Shown: positions 26,320 through 38,900 of the stretch, one piece after another | Layout of the letters: the number at the start of each line of letters is the position of its first letter | Position numbering within the stretch: position 1 is the stretch's first letter | Source: Dromaius novaehollandiae | Lineage: Eukaryota; Chordata; Aves; Casuariiformes; Dromaiidae | Assembly (NCBI RefSeq): GCF_036370855.1 | Contig: NC_088099.1 | Span: 72,147,218 to 72,211,217, forward strand | Direction of reading: 5' to 3' | Length of the DNA: 64,000 nucleotides | Program-made: the position numbers and the translations under genes | The notes under the pieces: model-generated | The model's database searches: none | Seen by the model: only the letters and a program-made list of their open reading frames with translations | What the model was told of the DNA's origin: nothing

Positions 26320-26450
26320 TAGGCACAAACCCAGTAAGCAACAAACTTGAGTTCCAGTCCCAGTTTATGAGGTTGTAGGTGTGTAATCTGCAGAAGCTCA
26401 TGACTAATTTGTTTGTACCTCAATAAACCTGCTTTACTAGACATACTTCT
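26320..26450 (+). mobile_element. Possible ancient tRNA-derived SINE (MIR-like)
   Basis: The order of short phrases resembles the MIR/CORE-SINE family: 'GAGTTCCAGTCCCAG' (B-box-like), then 'GGTGTGTAATCTGC', then 'GTACCTCAATAAACC', which corresponds to the family's 'GCCTCAGTTTCC'. The match is heavily diverged and the borders are guesses. An alignment to a repeat library could easily overturn this. Confidence 0.3.
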
Positions 26451-26562
26451 TCAGGAAAGGGGAAGAACATATAAGTGAAATAAATATCTTTAAATCTGGT
26501 GAAATGCAGATATTAGTTTAGATATCTGTATTATTTGTTGCAGTGCATTGTAATAATGAAAA

Positions 26563-26612
26563 TGTGTGTGTGTGTTTATATATATATATTTAAAAATATA
26601 TATTTATAAATT
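26563..26612 (+). repeat. (TG)6 followed by AT-rich alternating tract
   Basis: Six TG units run into TATATATATA and further AT-alternating sequence to about 26612. This is a compound simple repeat. Confidence 0.9.
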
Positions 26613-29600
26613 CAAAAAAAGTATGTCTCCAACTAAAAAATCTCACTCCAAGGAAGAGCACCACAGAAACTTAAAACACTGACAGATGCACAGTATTCCT
26701 TCACACATTGCCAAATCTTTATTTCATTCAAAAAGTAAATAATATTAGAGGAAGAATGAATGTTCAGCTGGATCAGAACAAAAACAGTGACTTGTAATTC
26801 TTAATAGGAAGGTACCTTACTGAATCTCTCCTGCATGACAAGTGCACGTAGATCCTCTGCTGCATGTTGTCCACCCTGAGGCAATGCCGCATAAGCATCC
26901 ACATTTCTCAAACTTACTGTTTTTGGCTGCATCAGCATCATCTCTTTTGATTGTTTTTTTTTCTGAGAAGTGGAAGAACACCAAGAGACACAGATTATCA
27001 CCCTGCAAGTTAAAACAGAAACACAGATTTTCTACCTTATGTGTAGTAAAAGGGGGTCTGGATCTCTGTCAGCCTACAGCTCTGCCAGCAATTCCCTAAG
27101 GGACAACAACTGAATAGACTTCACTTGCCTGATGAGAAAGGATTTGATTTTGGATAGACCTTTCAACATATCTGTCCAGGGGACTTATGGAAAAAATTAA
27201 GATGTTTTACAGTTGTAATTGGCATTGTTCATGATACATCAGTAAATACATGGGTCTGCCTCCCAGAGTATCTCATCCAAACATTGCCTCTCTTCTTCTT
27301 TTTAGTGATACTTTTTTTTTTAATCACAGTTAAAAACACTGAATGGGAAAAGTTCATTTTTAAGTTTGCAAATGTGAGCAGCCAAGAAAGTCTTTCTCTA
27401 GGAAAAAGAAGAAACAAAAAAAAATGTTTGCCAGTGTTTCTTAATCAGCAGAAAGGGAGCAGCTGTCAGCCTGCCGGAATTCAGAATTTAGATGAGCTGT
27501 GAGGCCACACTACTGCTACCCTGCATCTGGTTTGGAAACAAAGAACAACCTGTCTTTGGTTGCTCTCATCTTGTAAGTACAACTACCGCATAGGTAATTA
27601 ACACTCCACGATAAGGGCTTGTTTTTGCATGTGTTTATTTCTACTGACTCTTCCAAATGTAAGTCTTCTTCCCACTTTGTAAAACAAAGGCTGTGCAGAG
27701 GAGAGAAAACCTGAACTTTTTCTGAAGTTGAGGTAAGTGGAGTAGATGTGTTTTTTTCAGCTTATTTACTGGAAGAGAACACATGATGGCATACAGTATA
27801 TTAAATATATTTTTATATTTTATTCTTAAAACAGGGAGAATATTCCTTCTCTTCCTCTCTAACATGTTTTAAGACCAACTTTATCTGTGAACTACATTAT
27901 AATTAAGAACAGTATTTTTAAGATGTCAGTATTTTTAAGTACTTTTTAAGATATCCTTCAAAGATGATATGATCCATGGATATGGAATATGTCTTGGATC
28001 ATATTGGTTCTGTATAGTGACAGCAATATTAGCTTTGTTCTATGTTGTACATAACATGAGTTCAGTTGTGCTATCTATAAACTAGAGAGCACCACAGAGA
28101 TTTGCCACCGTAGAGGAATGAAGCTTCTCTTGCTCTCTGCCCCCCATTCCATCTACAACAAAGTCCAGAGGGAGAAGTCATTAAGCATTCCTGTGTACAG
28201 GCCTTGTGGCTCATATTGGTCATGGGGGAAATGGGCTGTTTCTGCTCCTCCCTAGCTTGAACTTCATATTGGGTGAGGCCAGCCTGGCACTCTGTGATTT
28301 CTGTGAACTTGTTCTATGGACCAGGGGTCTTTGAAAGATTGTGAAATCTGGGATTGCAGCATGAAGGACATATTAGAGTGACACTGTCTGTAAGACAAAG
28401 ACAAAAAAATATATAGAACTGGGTTTGTTCTTTATTTTAACGCTCCTGATTGTTTTTTCTCCTCCGTGATTTTGGGAAGTGAACCCCAGTACATAGATGT
28501 CATAATAACTTGTAAAGTGCTTCTTTACTGCTATTAAAGAGTCTTTGTTTATACATTTTCACACAAAAAATGCTTAGAAAAAGGAGTAAATTCCTAAGTG
28601 ACTCAGCTAACTAAAGTTTCTCAGTTGTTTCTTTGTTTTAGTTCCATTTTAGTTTTTCACAATTCTTTTCTGCTTAACTGTCAAGTGAAAGATAAGGCTG
28701 TCATACTGTCTGAATAACAAAAGAAATGCAATTTTCCTACACTAAAGTGTACTGGCCTTGTGCCACAGTTAAAATTAAACTTGTCCAATACCAGTTAGCT
28801 GCAACAAACATTTTTATGGTAATAGCTGGCAAAGAGAAGAGAGCTTTCTAGTTTTTTTTGTTGCTCCATTTCTCTGAAACAATGGCAAGAATTGACATTG
28901 TCTATTCAGCGTAGAAGATAGGCTGTCAAGTAAAGCAAGACAAATGTGATGTCCTGACTGATTATTTCCTTAGATAATAAATCAATGAGCTTATTATCAC
29001 AGCAATTACATTACTAATGTAAACAGATGCTATGTGTAGACAACTGGTTAACAATTAGGTAGGCACAGTGTGCTTTTTTTTTGTCTTATACAAAAAATTG
29101 TTAGGAGAATTTTTTATAACAAATAACATTTGAGCTTCAGTTCATATGTATCCGTTAACTGAATATGCCATGTATCACATGATGTTACATACAAGAGAGA
29201 TAAACTGTAAAGGAGTAGTAGTTTTCCTCATAATTAAAGTTGAGCTTGTATAATCTGTATTATTGTCAGCCTTAATGCTGTTATTTATAACAATTCACAA
29301 TAAATTTAGGGATTCCAAAATCAAAAAGTAACACTATGATTCTGTTCACAAATTAACTCTGCCAATTTAGTCTTAACATAACTTGTTATGCACCTTGTAA
29401 TAAGATTAAAGAAAAAAGCAATACATACAATGGTTAAAATTATTTTCACATATCTCATACAATGGTTAAAATTATTTTCACATAGCTCAGCTTGAACTGC
29501 CAGTCTATTCTTGCTTCTACTTAAAAAATAGTTCTCTCTAAATTTCTAAATTCTTCTTAGTTCTGGTTATCATCTATGTGCTTTAGAAAAAAATGGCATG

Positions 29601-32600
29601 TCTAAAATAAATCATTGTAAATATAGCAGCATTTATAATGCTATATCTTTGTAGCAGAGTGTAGTTCCTTCTTATAAAATAATTCGAACACCTCATAAAT
29701 TTCTATGAACAACTGTGTTTTCAGGGCATGTATACCAAATAATCACACAAGCAATGGGAAATCAGAGTAAATTGGCATGTGAGCTCTGCAAGACAAAACT
29801 ACTAGCGGTATTCGACTTGCCGGCAGATATTTTTACACTACTCTGTAGTCTAATTCGAAAGAGGGTAGCAAGTACTAATAACGAAGGTAAGGAGATATTC
29901 TAGATATAACGAGATCATGTCAGAAAACAATTTGTCAGAAAATGTTGTTTCACAAAGTGCAAAACTTTTGGAACACTGATTGCTTCACAAAACCCTCACC
30001 ACAGAGAGATTTGACTCCACTGAATGCAGGCAATGGGAAACTTCAAAAATATTTTGATTCCCCAAACTGGATTAAAAACAAATGGCAGCTGAAAAAATCC
30101 TGCAGAATGAAAATCTCTCTTTTCGTCACTACTGTTGAAAATATGTCAGTCAAAGAGGCTGCTGTATTTCTCCCTCCTTTCCTGTCAGAAGAATTTACAT
30201 GGAAAGGTTCCTGCTCATCATCATCTATTTTGGTCTATGGTCTATGTTAAGTAAATGATGATTCTGAAGAGTCAAGAGCCTGAGCTAGAAGTTCTTCTTC
30301 CCTGTTTTAGCCAAAGGACATTTTCCTCTGTGAGCGTTGCAAGAGTTTCTTTCCATGAGCTCTTACAATGTTCTAACACATTTAGAAGTAAATCACTTAG
30401 GCTCTTTGCACTCTCTGAATAGCTAACAGAGTCACATATGTATTTGCCTACGAACAACATGAAAGTACATTTTGCTGGTCTGGCACCTGATCCTTTACCA
30501 CCGGAGACAAAAGTAGTTGCATTGCTGAAACAAATGGATGCAGGATTAACCACTTAGCTGTAACACACTTGGAAACCTGCTCCTAGGCAGCATGTGATTT
30601 TTAGTCTTGTAACTAAAATGACAAAATATGTTTTTCCTGGAAAACACTCAAAACCATTTTTTCCTCAGTGAAGATTGATTTCCACAAAAAATTTCAATCC
30701 TAGCTGTTTATAGTCATATGTACATTTTGTGCATCATTTGGCATTCTGCCTTCAGAAATAGTCAAACCATTTTTGTTTATGTTTAAAAAAATCTCTGTGT
30801 AAAAAACAGAGAGAGAAAGTAGAAAATGAAGAAAACAAGGTTAATATTACACTTTTCCTATGGCATATCTAATATAAGCAAATAGCCCTGCATTGCCATC
30901 TAAGAAAAATGACAAAAGCACTTCTTTTTAATCATAAAATACAACACCTTGGGCTGCCTGTAAAAGCATTTATATCATAGAAATTTTCAGATAGAAGACT
31001 GTATCAAAGGTTACTCAGCAGCCACTTACCTTAAGGAAAAAATAATTTACAGAAGTTCAAGGCTTCTCTATGCAATATATAAATCTTCTACAATATAATT
31101 TGCATTTATTACATGTGGTAGATACATTACAGTTATATCTCTTTTAATATCTGCTAGCTTTGGTACACAGTATTAGTCTCTGTCTTCCAAGTATTTCCCT
31201 CTCTCCCTCACTCCCACAAAATTTAATTCTGTCACTTTTGAAATACTAGAACAAAAAGGCTCCTTTTAAGATAATTTTTGATGAAAAATAACTCAATATG
31301 TCTTTGTTTAAAACCACAAACGAGGCATATCATTAGTCATGGTTGCTCTTCTTTGTGACTGAATAGCTCACTGATTTTCTATATCCTGGTTTCTACTGCG
31401 GGGATGCTGATCCAAAACATATATGAAGAAGACAACAGAGTCTTCAGCTGCTCAGCTTACCCAGAAGTAATAACAAGTTTGGCACATACTACTAGGGAAA
31501 TATTGTTGCAGTATGTAACTGTCACCTTTTTTTAAAACTAAGTGCAATTTGAAAAGAAAATATTTGAGGGGTTTTCAAATTCAAGATGTCTCTCTTTTCT
31601 GGCATTTCTGAAGTCTTGAAAAAAATGTTCTGGACATGACTTTCATTTACAAAAAAAATTATTATTTTCAAGAAAAAATGTTTATAATCACTGACAGTCA
31701 TTATTACAGTTTTCCTCATACAAGCTCCATTAATTTCTGGTATAATTATATAGTACACTATAACACTGTAGTTCCATGAACTTAAATATTATTACAAGAG
31801 GATAAATTGGTCCATAAGACCTGATTCAAAAAAGGCACACAAGATGAGATTTGCCAAACTGAGGTCAAAGAGCTTTGCCAAATTCAAGCACATGTGGAAT
31901 CTGTGCTGCTGTGTTTTCTTAATATATACTCATTTTACTAATTGTACACGGTAACATCTTTATAGTAAAAATACTAAAACAAAATGTTTTCTAAAAACAT
32001 CACTTTCACAACTCACAAGGAAAGAGGCCACATTTTATAGACACTGATGACTGTTGCTTTGAAAGCAATGGCAGTATTTATTTATTTCTCCTAGTTGTGG
32101 GTAAAGAATAAGGTGAAAGTTTTTATTTTTGTGTTTTTAATTTCTTTTAAAATCATGTGTTATTATATCAGACATAATAAATCAAATGGTTTGTTATCTC
32201 ATCCATTCTCCAAGCGGTTCTATTGATCGGTGATGAATGAGTCCCCAGATTGCCTACTGTGTGCTCTATTCATGCACATTGGAATGCTTGTTTTAGCTAC
32301 GTTTATTGTGAGACTGAAAAAACAGACAGCAAATCTGCAGGTGTAGAAAAATTAAGAATCTTTGCCAAAGAAGGTCAGAACCTTGGCTGTGTTGAACAGT
32401 TCTAAAATACTCTTATAGATTGACTTCCAGTGCGAGATATCAGCCTCTCTTTTTCTTACTGTATATTTATTCAGACAACCGTGAATCAGAAACTAGAGAT
32501 CTTTTTAAAGTTGGGTTATATATATACTGAGGAAAATCTTAGAGTTGGCTCAAGCTGTAACAGTAAACATTTAAAAAGGGAATACCCTTTTCTTTCTTTC

Positions 32601-35600
32601 CTATCCTTGTGCATACAGTATTCAATAATACATTTATCAAAAGAAGAACTCCACTTCCTCATGGCTGATTTTCTGCTTAGTTCTCTCATACTCTTCGAAT
32701 GGTTTTTAGCTCATCACTGTTCATGGCATCATAACCTCCATGCCACACTGAACTCTGTGTTCAGAAATGACATACAAGGTCGTGGAAACAATGTAGAACT
32801 GAGCAGTGTTTAAATCACGTTTGCTTAGGTGTGTGCTGTAGCAGTCAAATGGTAGAGGAACTGCTTTTGAAGCATGGCTTCAAGAGGACTAACGCATGCC
32901 TCACTTTGCTGTGAAAGTAAATTCCACTTTGACTTTTAAAGCAAATTTACAGACTTTGGAGCATTCAGAAAACAAAAATGATTAAATAACATTCTCCATT
33001 TCTTTTTCTGTCATCGGCAAATATGGGCTTCTCATTTAGGCTCACAGTCAGGAAAGACAGCAGTTGTTTCCATCAGTACATACACAGGCAGGAAAATAAA
33101 GTCTGCTGGCTTCACTATGATGTATTTGTTACAGTCATCAGAAAACAAAACTATTCAGAGCCAGAAATCTAATGTGAATTTTAAAACCTGACAGTAAGAA
33201 TGCCTGTTTAAAAATGTTGAATATAAAATAAAAACTCAAAATCAAAGTATATATTAGCCATCTTGTTTTCAAAAGGGCTGATTTTAACAAAATGGTGACT
33301 CATCACTACTGAAAACTTGGATACTGTTTAGATTCCTAATGGAGATTTTAAGAGTTAAATGTGAAACTGCTGTCTCTCACTAGTCTTTTGCTTTCCACTG
33401 TTATCTGTATCTTCAAAATCTTAAACAACTAGATTTAAACTTACATTTGATTTAAGGTAAAACTTCTACACATCATTCCTCTCTTTCCAGAATTTTTCTG
33501 AGATGGAAACAATTTATCTGCTTTTGCATGGTACACAGCTGTAAAGAGAAAAAGAAAATGGTGGATCAGTAGAGAGCTACAAGCACTCAAAAAGAAAAAT
33601 ATAAAAATATATCTTTGAAAATTTTTATTTTAAAGATAACTCATTAAGTTCAGAAACTTAGAATGCCAGTGGCCAAATGGCTAAAACTGGGTCATAGAAG
33701 TCAAATTTTTGGATTAATTATAATTGCTGTCAAATTTCGCAGACTGTTGTTCATCTTTTTACACACTTTCTCATGGAGTTAAATATCAGTCTCTCATCTA
33801 ATACAACATGCATATGCATTTGTTTTAAGTTAAGCTTAACACTAATTTTCCTTGCAGCATTCAGTAGGCCAATATTTTCTTGCAGAAGCTACAGAAAAAA
33901 GTAATGAAAAATGAAGGCAAAAAGATTCTGGATTTCTTTCAGGTAGCATTTGCATTTCTAAAAGTTTCAAAAATCACAGTGTTCAAAAGCACCATCTTCG
34001 GTGAGCCATGCAAAACATAAATCAGTTGTAGGCACAGAAAGTAATTTTGATACCACACATCATATTTAGCAAAATATAAAATGGGAGTCAGAAATCCCCA
34101 AGTTTTACATCTGCCACTACCACTCAGTGTGTTAACAGCACTTTCCATAAAGACAGGACCAAAAGTATTAAAGGGAAAGAATATCATTTAACCTATGTAC
34201 CCACAGGAGAAAAGTGAAACAAAATGAGGCATACTCACTAAGACAATATCAGCACAAGGATCTGAAAACTACTGACTAGAAAAAAACTTAAATATATGGT
34301 CTGGACACACACGTGCCTCTTACAACCACAAGAAGATTTTAGAAATAAAATTTTATTGATTAAATCTATAGATCCATGAGAGAATTCTTACAGAATTTGA
34401 GAAGGAATTACAGATTAACTAATTTACCTAGATGGTCAGAGCCTACAGCATAGTAAGTATTTTGGTTTGATGGGTGTCATGTTGGACACAAGTTCTGAAT
34501 GCTTCAGTAGCTAGATGTTTCAAAACCAGAAACCTATAACTACTTCTTGAATCCAGTTCAGATTTATGCACTTTAATAAGTATCCTGATTTTTTCAGTAT
34601 CAGGGATGACTTCAGTGTGAATTTGCACGGTCATTAGCGTAGATCCACCAGGTCTAGATCGCTCATTGAAAACCTGTTGCCTCAAAAAAAACATTCTCCA
34701 AAATGCCTTACAAAAAAGCCAAAAAGTGAGCAACCAAAACAATTTTTAGTTTCCTTCCTTTATATGTCTTTTTTCTTCCTATCATCTCCTTCGCACCCAT
34801 ATTTTCATTTTACCTATTGCATTTGAAGGAGGAGGGGAAGAAGGGAGTCCGAGCACATTTTGAAGAGAACTCTGCCTAAATTTTTATTGTCTTTTTTTGC
34901 AACAATCTCAGGCTCCAAAAAATTAGTTTAGAGTCTAGCTCTAGTTTAATATTTGACTATCTGCCTTTAGCAGCATTAAAGACAGATTTTGTTATTATCT
35001 ATTACTATATCTGCCTTCCATCTTTGCCTCAGCAAAAGACAAATTCAGACAAATAATCAGTAAGTACAGTATTCATGGAGTCACAATAACAAAAAATGAA
35101 AGCCACTTGAAAAGAGAGTCATGATACAATGTTTCCTGCTATACTTCAGAATCTAGATAATAGAATGCAAGTCCTAGCTCAGAGTGCAATGTCTGCATTT
35201 CAAAGTTTGGGCCTCGATTACCACCAAAGCCTCCATCCACTGTGGGACACACCCATCCTATGAGACACCATAACCTAAAAATAAGCACAATTAACCTATG
35301 AATATATGGTGCATATCAATCCCAAAGGCAGGATTAATGACATGGAATATTTTACTAGACTGGCCAATATTATGATCCTTTTTTGCATAATTTGCTTTGG
35401 GCCACCTATTTGCCAAGCTGAAATAGTTCTTGTAAATATTCCATATATGTAGGTCCACTTTCTACAGATTGGGTATTTTGGATGACTGCTTTCTGAAAGA
35501 GAGATTGAATCAGGCCCAGCTAAAATTCTTTTATTTTTATGTTATTGAAAAAAATAGTTCCACTATGTAACCTTTAACAGTCAAAGTTTAACCTTGCACA

Positions 35601-37449
35601 GATGCAACTGCTATTAAAAGAAGGAACAGAATTCATTCCAGATAGTCCTTATGCCATTTCTTTGAAGGCTAGGGAGGAAATGAGTGTAGTGCTTCTAATA
35701 AAGTGTTTATAAGCCAATTATGAATTTTGTGCATTTCTAGACTGGAAAGACTAGCTACTATACTCCACACCTGCTATACTCAATACACACAAAACAACTA
35801 AACAGTATTGTGTATACAAAAATGACATGAAATTGCAACTTTCACCACAGGATTGTATATATATATGTATTTTATGTTCAAAAGATTGAAGTTGTATGAA
35901 AAGGCATATTCTGCTGCATATACCAGGAAGGAATGGTTTCCCCACTCACTGATACACTATATATTTATTGATCAGGAAAAGAGATACCTGAAATTGAGAC
36001 TTTGTCAAATTATCCATCTTTGCTACCATTGAGTAAGCACTGCTTATAATGACAAATGATACTGCTCTTTCTGAAATCAGCACATAGGACAGTTTACTCA
36101 CAATTCTAAATAATCTCTGGACACTGTCTTAACATATTTACTCAATGTTCAGAGCATTCTACAGAGGAATAACTGAAATATCAATCAGTGAGTGCCAGTC
36201 ACAATATAATGTGCATTTTGCAAACATACTAATTTCATTCCTGGTCTGCTGAATCATAGAATATTAAAATGTAACAAAAAAATCATACCAAACTTATGTT
36301 TCCATAGCCCTTGTCTCCAGCCACAACTAATGAACCTTTGAACAAGTACCAGCAACACCAGTAAGCAGTTTTGTTTACAATACCATTGAATATGTTCCAG
36401 TTTGAGACAATTTTGTTATGAACATTTTGGTTCATATTCACACTGTTTTAACATAAAATTTTTATTCTTGTTTATGTTGAAGAGTATCATTGTTATAATA
36501 TATATGAACAACATTAACAAAGATTACAATAATTTTACTTTAGCGTGTTAAAAATACATACTTTGTATGAAGGTGATACAACAAAAGGTGCTAACCTCAG
36601 ATGCAGTTTTTGCCACTTTGTCAGCCTGGTAAAGAGACTTATTCTGTGCTAATTAATCTTATATCTAGAGTCAGAATGAACAAATGGATATAAGGAGTTC
36701 TTTTTTTCCATATTATGTTCTAAAGTATGCTTAAACAAGACACAATAGATTGCACGTTTCTGTTGCTAAATGCACAAGGATGGAGTCACATATTTTATAA
36801 CTCTCAAAAACCCATAAAAAAAGGACAAGTATTAGACAGTTTCCTTGGACATAATACCCATTATTGTTTGGACTCTTTCTCTCCTCTTTTTTTAAAGATG
36901 AAATCAAAATGTTTTGCTGTGATCTTATTTTCATTGTAATTTACTTTTAAGCTGATTTTGAAAGCTGTTTTAGAGTTTTAACTTTAGTGAAAAAGCAGCT
37001 ACCACACACTAAAATCCTTGGAAAGAAATGTGATTTATGCATATGAGTTTGTTAACAAAATTTACACATAAATGAGAACTTTTTTTTCCATTCTAGTTGC
37101 TATTACAAAGAAACACTGGGAAGTAAATTATCTGTAGAAGAGTACAAGATAAAAAATGTATTAAAAGCTGTAAGAACGAAATTGAAATGTCAAACATAGT
37201 TACTTAAAAAACAGGTGATAGGCTCCTCGTAAGCTACCTATTAAAAAGAGTAATCAAAGTGAACTAAAATGACTTCAGTTCTTCTACCAAACTTCTGGCT
37301 CAGACTCTCCATAGGTTTATTGCCTGTTTTCAGAATTTCATTCACCTCTGGTAGTTCAGCTTTCTGAAAGTTAAGGCTGTATATGAGAAGATTCTTTACT
37401 ACCCATATAACACTTGAATTGTGTTTCAGTACAGCCTTAATAAATGCTT
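26613..37449. other. Long AT-rich non-coding stretch
   Basis: Almost 11 kb without a supported gene. Open frames are 60-127 codons and scattered; the frames at 29942-30250 (plus), 30272-30553 (minus) and 32430-32813 (plus) have no recognisable domain. A 32-bp tandem duplication lies at 29425-29488. Around 29752-29903 a short frame starting MGNQSK lies in DNA with several CpGs (see findings). The stretch near 32.18-32.34 kb has slightly balanced composition and might be conserved, but no decisive motif is visible. Confidence 0.55.
29425..29488 (+). repeat. 32-bp direct tandem duplication
   Basis: Two adjacent copies of a 32-base unit beginning ATACAATGGTTAAAA (29425-29456 and 29457-29488) differ at one base near the end (TATCTC versus TAGCTC). 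A simple recent duplication. Confidence 0.93.
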
Positions 37450-37524
37450 TTCAGCAGTAAGATTTTATACATCCCATAATTGGGATTTTGTGTAGCCTGG
37501 TGCAAACACAGTGTTGAAAACCGG

Positions 37525-37955
37525 GAGAGGTGGGGAGGCGGAAAGCGGAGGAGAGATCCTTTTGACCACCAGAGCCCCTGTTGCAGGCAATTTTGTCCTC
37601 AGGAACCCCCCAGGCTGTTTTTAACTCCCCCGGTGCCCTTCTGGCATGGTGGCACGCCTCCCACCCCGGCCCTTCGGCCCTGGGACAATGGGGGCCACGA
37701 GCGTAAAGCATATCGCCATGACCGAAGCCTCCTTGCTGCTGGGCTCCTTTTCAAGTGGATGGGAAGCTGAGCCACTTGAGCTGGACATGGCTGGCTTGTT
37801 GGTTCCTGACAACACGCGGTGTTTGGTACGCGGTGCATTCACGGGGGGTGTCACGCTTTTGTCCAGAGCCGTGCTGTCTTTTCTTCAGCCAGAGTCTGGC
37901 TTTTGCGGCTGGGCAACTGTTTTGGGAAATCTACCCAAGCAGAAAGGGCCCCCCT
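37525..37955. promoter_or_regulatory. Isolated GC- and CpG-rich island
   Basis: This roughly 430-bp block is strikingly GC-rich compared with the AT-rich DNA on both sides. At least a dozen CpGs fall between about 37645 and 37905, including CGCGG-type clusters, while the flanks contain almost none. Because AT-rich stop codons are rare in it, long frames overlap on both strands (up to 110 codons, plus, 37646-37978). None resembles a known protein to me, and overlapping frames on opposite strands argue against reading any one as a gene. It could be an orphan CpG-island promoter, a retrocopy or other insert from a GC-rich locus, or a first exon. I see no TATA box, poly(A) tail or target duplication that would decide. 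Confidence 0.45.
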
Positions 37956-38564
37956 GCTCTGTGATTTCTCACATTTAATTACTTGATTTTCCTTTCCTTC
38001 AGTCAGAGAGAAAATGGAGTTACATCACGCACCATGTAGCCTTGGAAAAGAACTGATTGTTTCTAATAGAGCCACTGGTGACAGGCACAATACATGTGTT
38101 CCTTGTTTCACATCGGATATTAGATCCTCCAAACAAGTCTGAGCGCTTCTGGTCTGAAGATCTTCAATAGGAAACAAAAGGGACCTGTGTCATTCCCAGT
38201 ACCTCACAAAAAGGAAATCTTTATTTAGGCAAACTTACCTCTTTTTTACTCTTCTCAAGCATCTTCTGAGATTCAGCAAATGGTTCTGAGATTACTGGTT
38301 TACTATATGAGAGTTTAGGGGCTGTTGTTTTAATCTGTCCATTAAAAATTCATAGGGTACATACCTCTACAATACTACTAAAGTTCAGACATGCCCAGTT
38401 ATAAATCTACAGTCACTAAAAAGTGCATGATAGGACGGTGATACTTTGCTCTGGTGTTGTATAGTGATGACAGTCTATTTAATTAGGTACATCTCCTAGA
38501 GGCAGACAGATTATATAAGGTATCTTGTGTGAATTCTCTAGTACTGTTAATATTTTTTTCATAA
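37956..38564. other. AT-rich non-coding DNA
   Basis: Nothing recognisable: no frames, repeats or CpG clusters. The return to AT-rich composition immediately after 37955 is abrupt. Confidence 0.6.
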
Positions 38565-38900
38565 ACATAAGAAAGACCATATTCCATCAGACCAATGATG
38601 ACTCTCACTCAATACTGAGTCTCCAGCGGCAGTGCATGGAGGATGTCCAGGGGGATGTATGGGCTCATATAGTAAGAGTTCTGCAGAATATAGTATAATA
38701 GTATATATACTTTAATAGTATACATTTCATAAAATATATCACACCACTTCCCCAGAATATGCTCTCCACTTGCAGTGATTTGTGGCTTGAAGACTTTGTG
38801 AACCGGAGTATCTGATAGCCTTGGATGAACTTTTCTCCTTCTACTGATCTTGATCTTACTGATGTGCTCAAGCCCTGTTGCACAAAACGTCTAAGAATGC
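38565..38900 (-). mobile_element. Decayed CR1-type LINE remnant, reverse orientation
   Basis: The plus strand reads like the reverse complement of the CR1 3' region. 'ACATAAGAAAGACCATATTCC' near 38566 is followed by 'ATCAGACCAATGATGACTC' and 'CTCAATACTGAGTCTCC'. About 200 bp later come 'GTGATTTGTGGCTTGAAGAC' and 'GATAGCCTTGGATGAACTT', which mirror the order of phrases in sauropsid CR1 copies. The intervening AT-rich segment (about 38675-38740) looks like an insertion or slippage product. The element is old, truncated and non-functional. The assignment is from memory of the family and the right border is uncertain. Confidence 0.55.

Larger units (their letters stand above)
23024..26562. other. 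Non-coding DNA with a possible conserved block at 23.7-23.9 kb
   Basis: A (TG)n run occurs at 23209-23235. The stretch 23690-23930 has a more balanced composition, and both strands stay open for 64-138 codons. I recognise no protein there, so a conserved non-coding element is as likely as chance. Near 24705 a TGATTGAT core (PBX/HOX type) is visible. Nothing else is supported. Confidence 0.5.

Noticed and set aside
30272-30553. 93-codon minus-strand frame
   Set aside because: It looks moderately protein-like, but I cannot match it to any family and there is no splice or promoter context.
36251-36270. GAATCATAGAAT, as found at some CR1-associated sites
   Set aside because: A single short match with no neighbouring CR1 sequence.
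37646-37978. 110-codon frame in the CpG island
   Set aside because: Equally long frames overlap on the opposite strand. The openness follows from GC-rich composition and no domain is visible.
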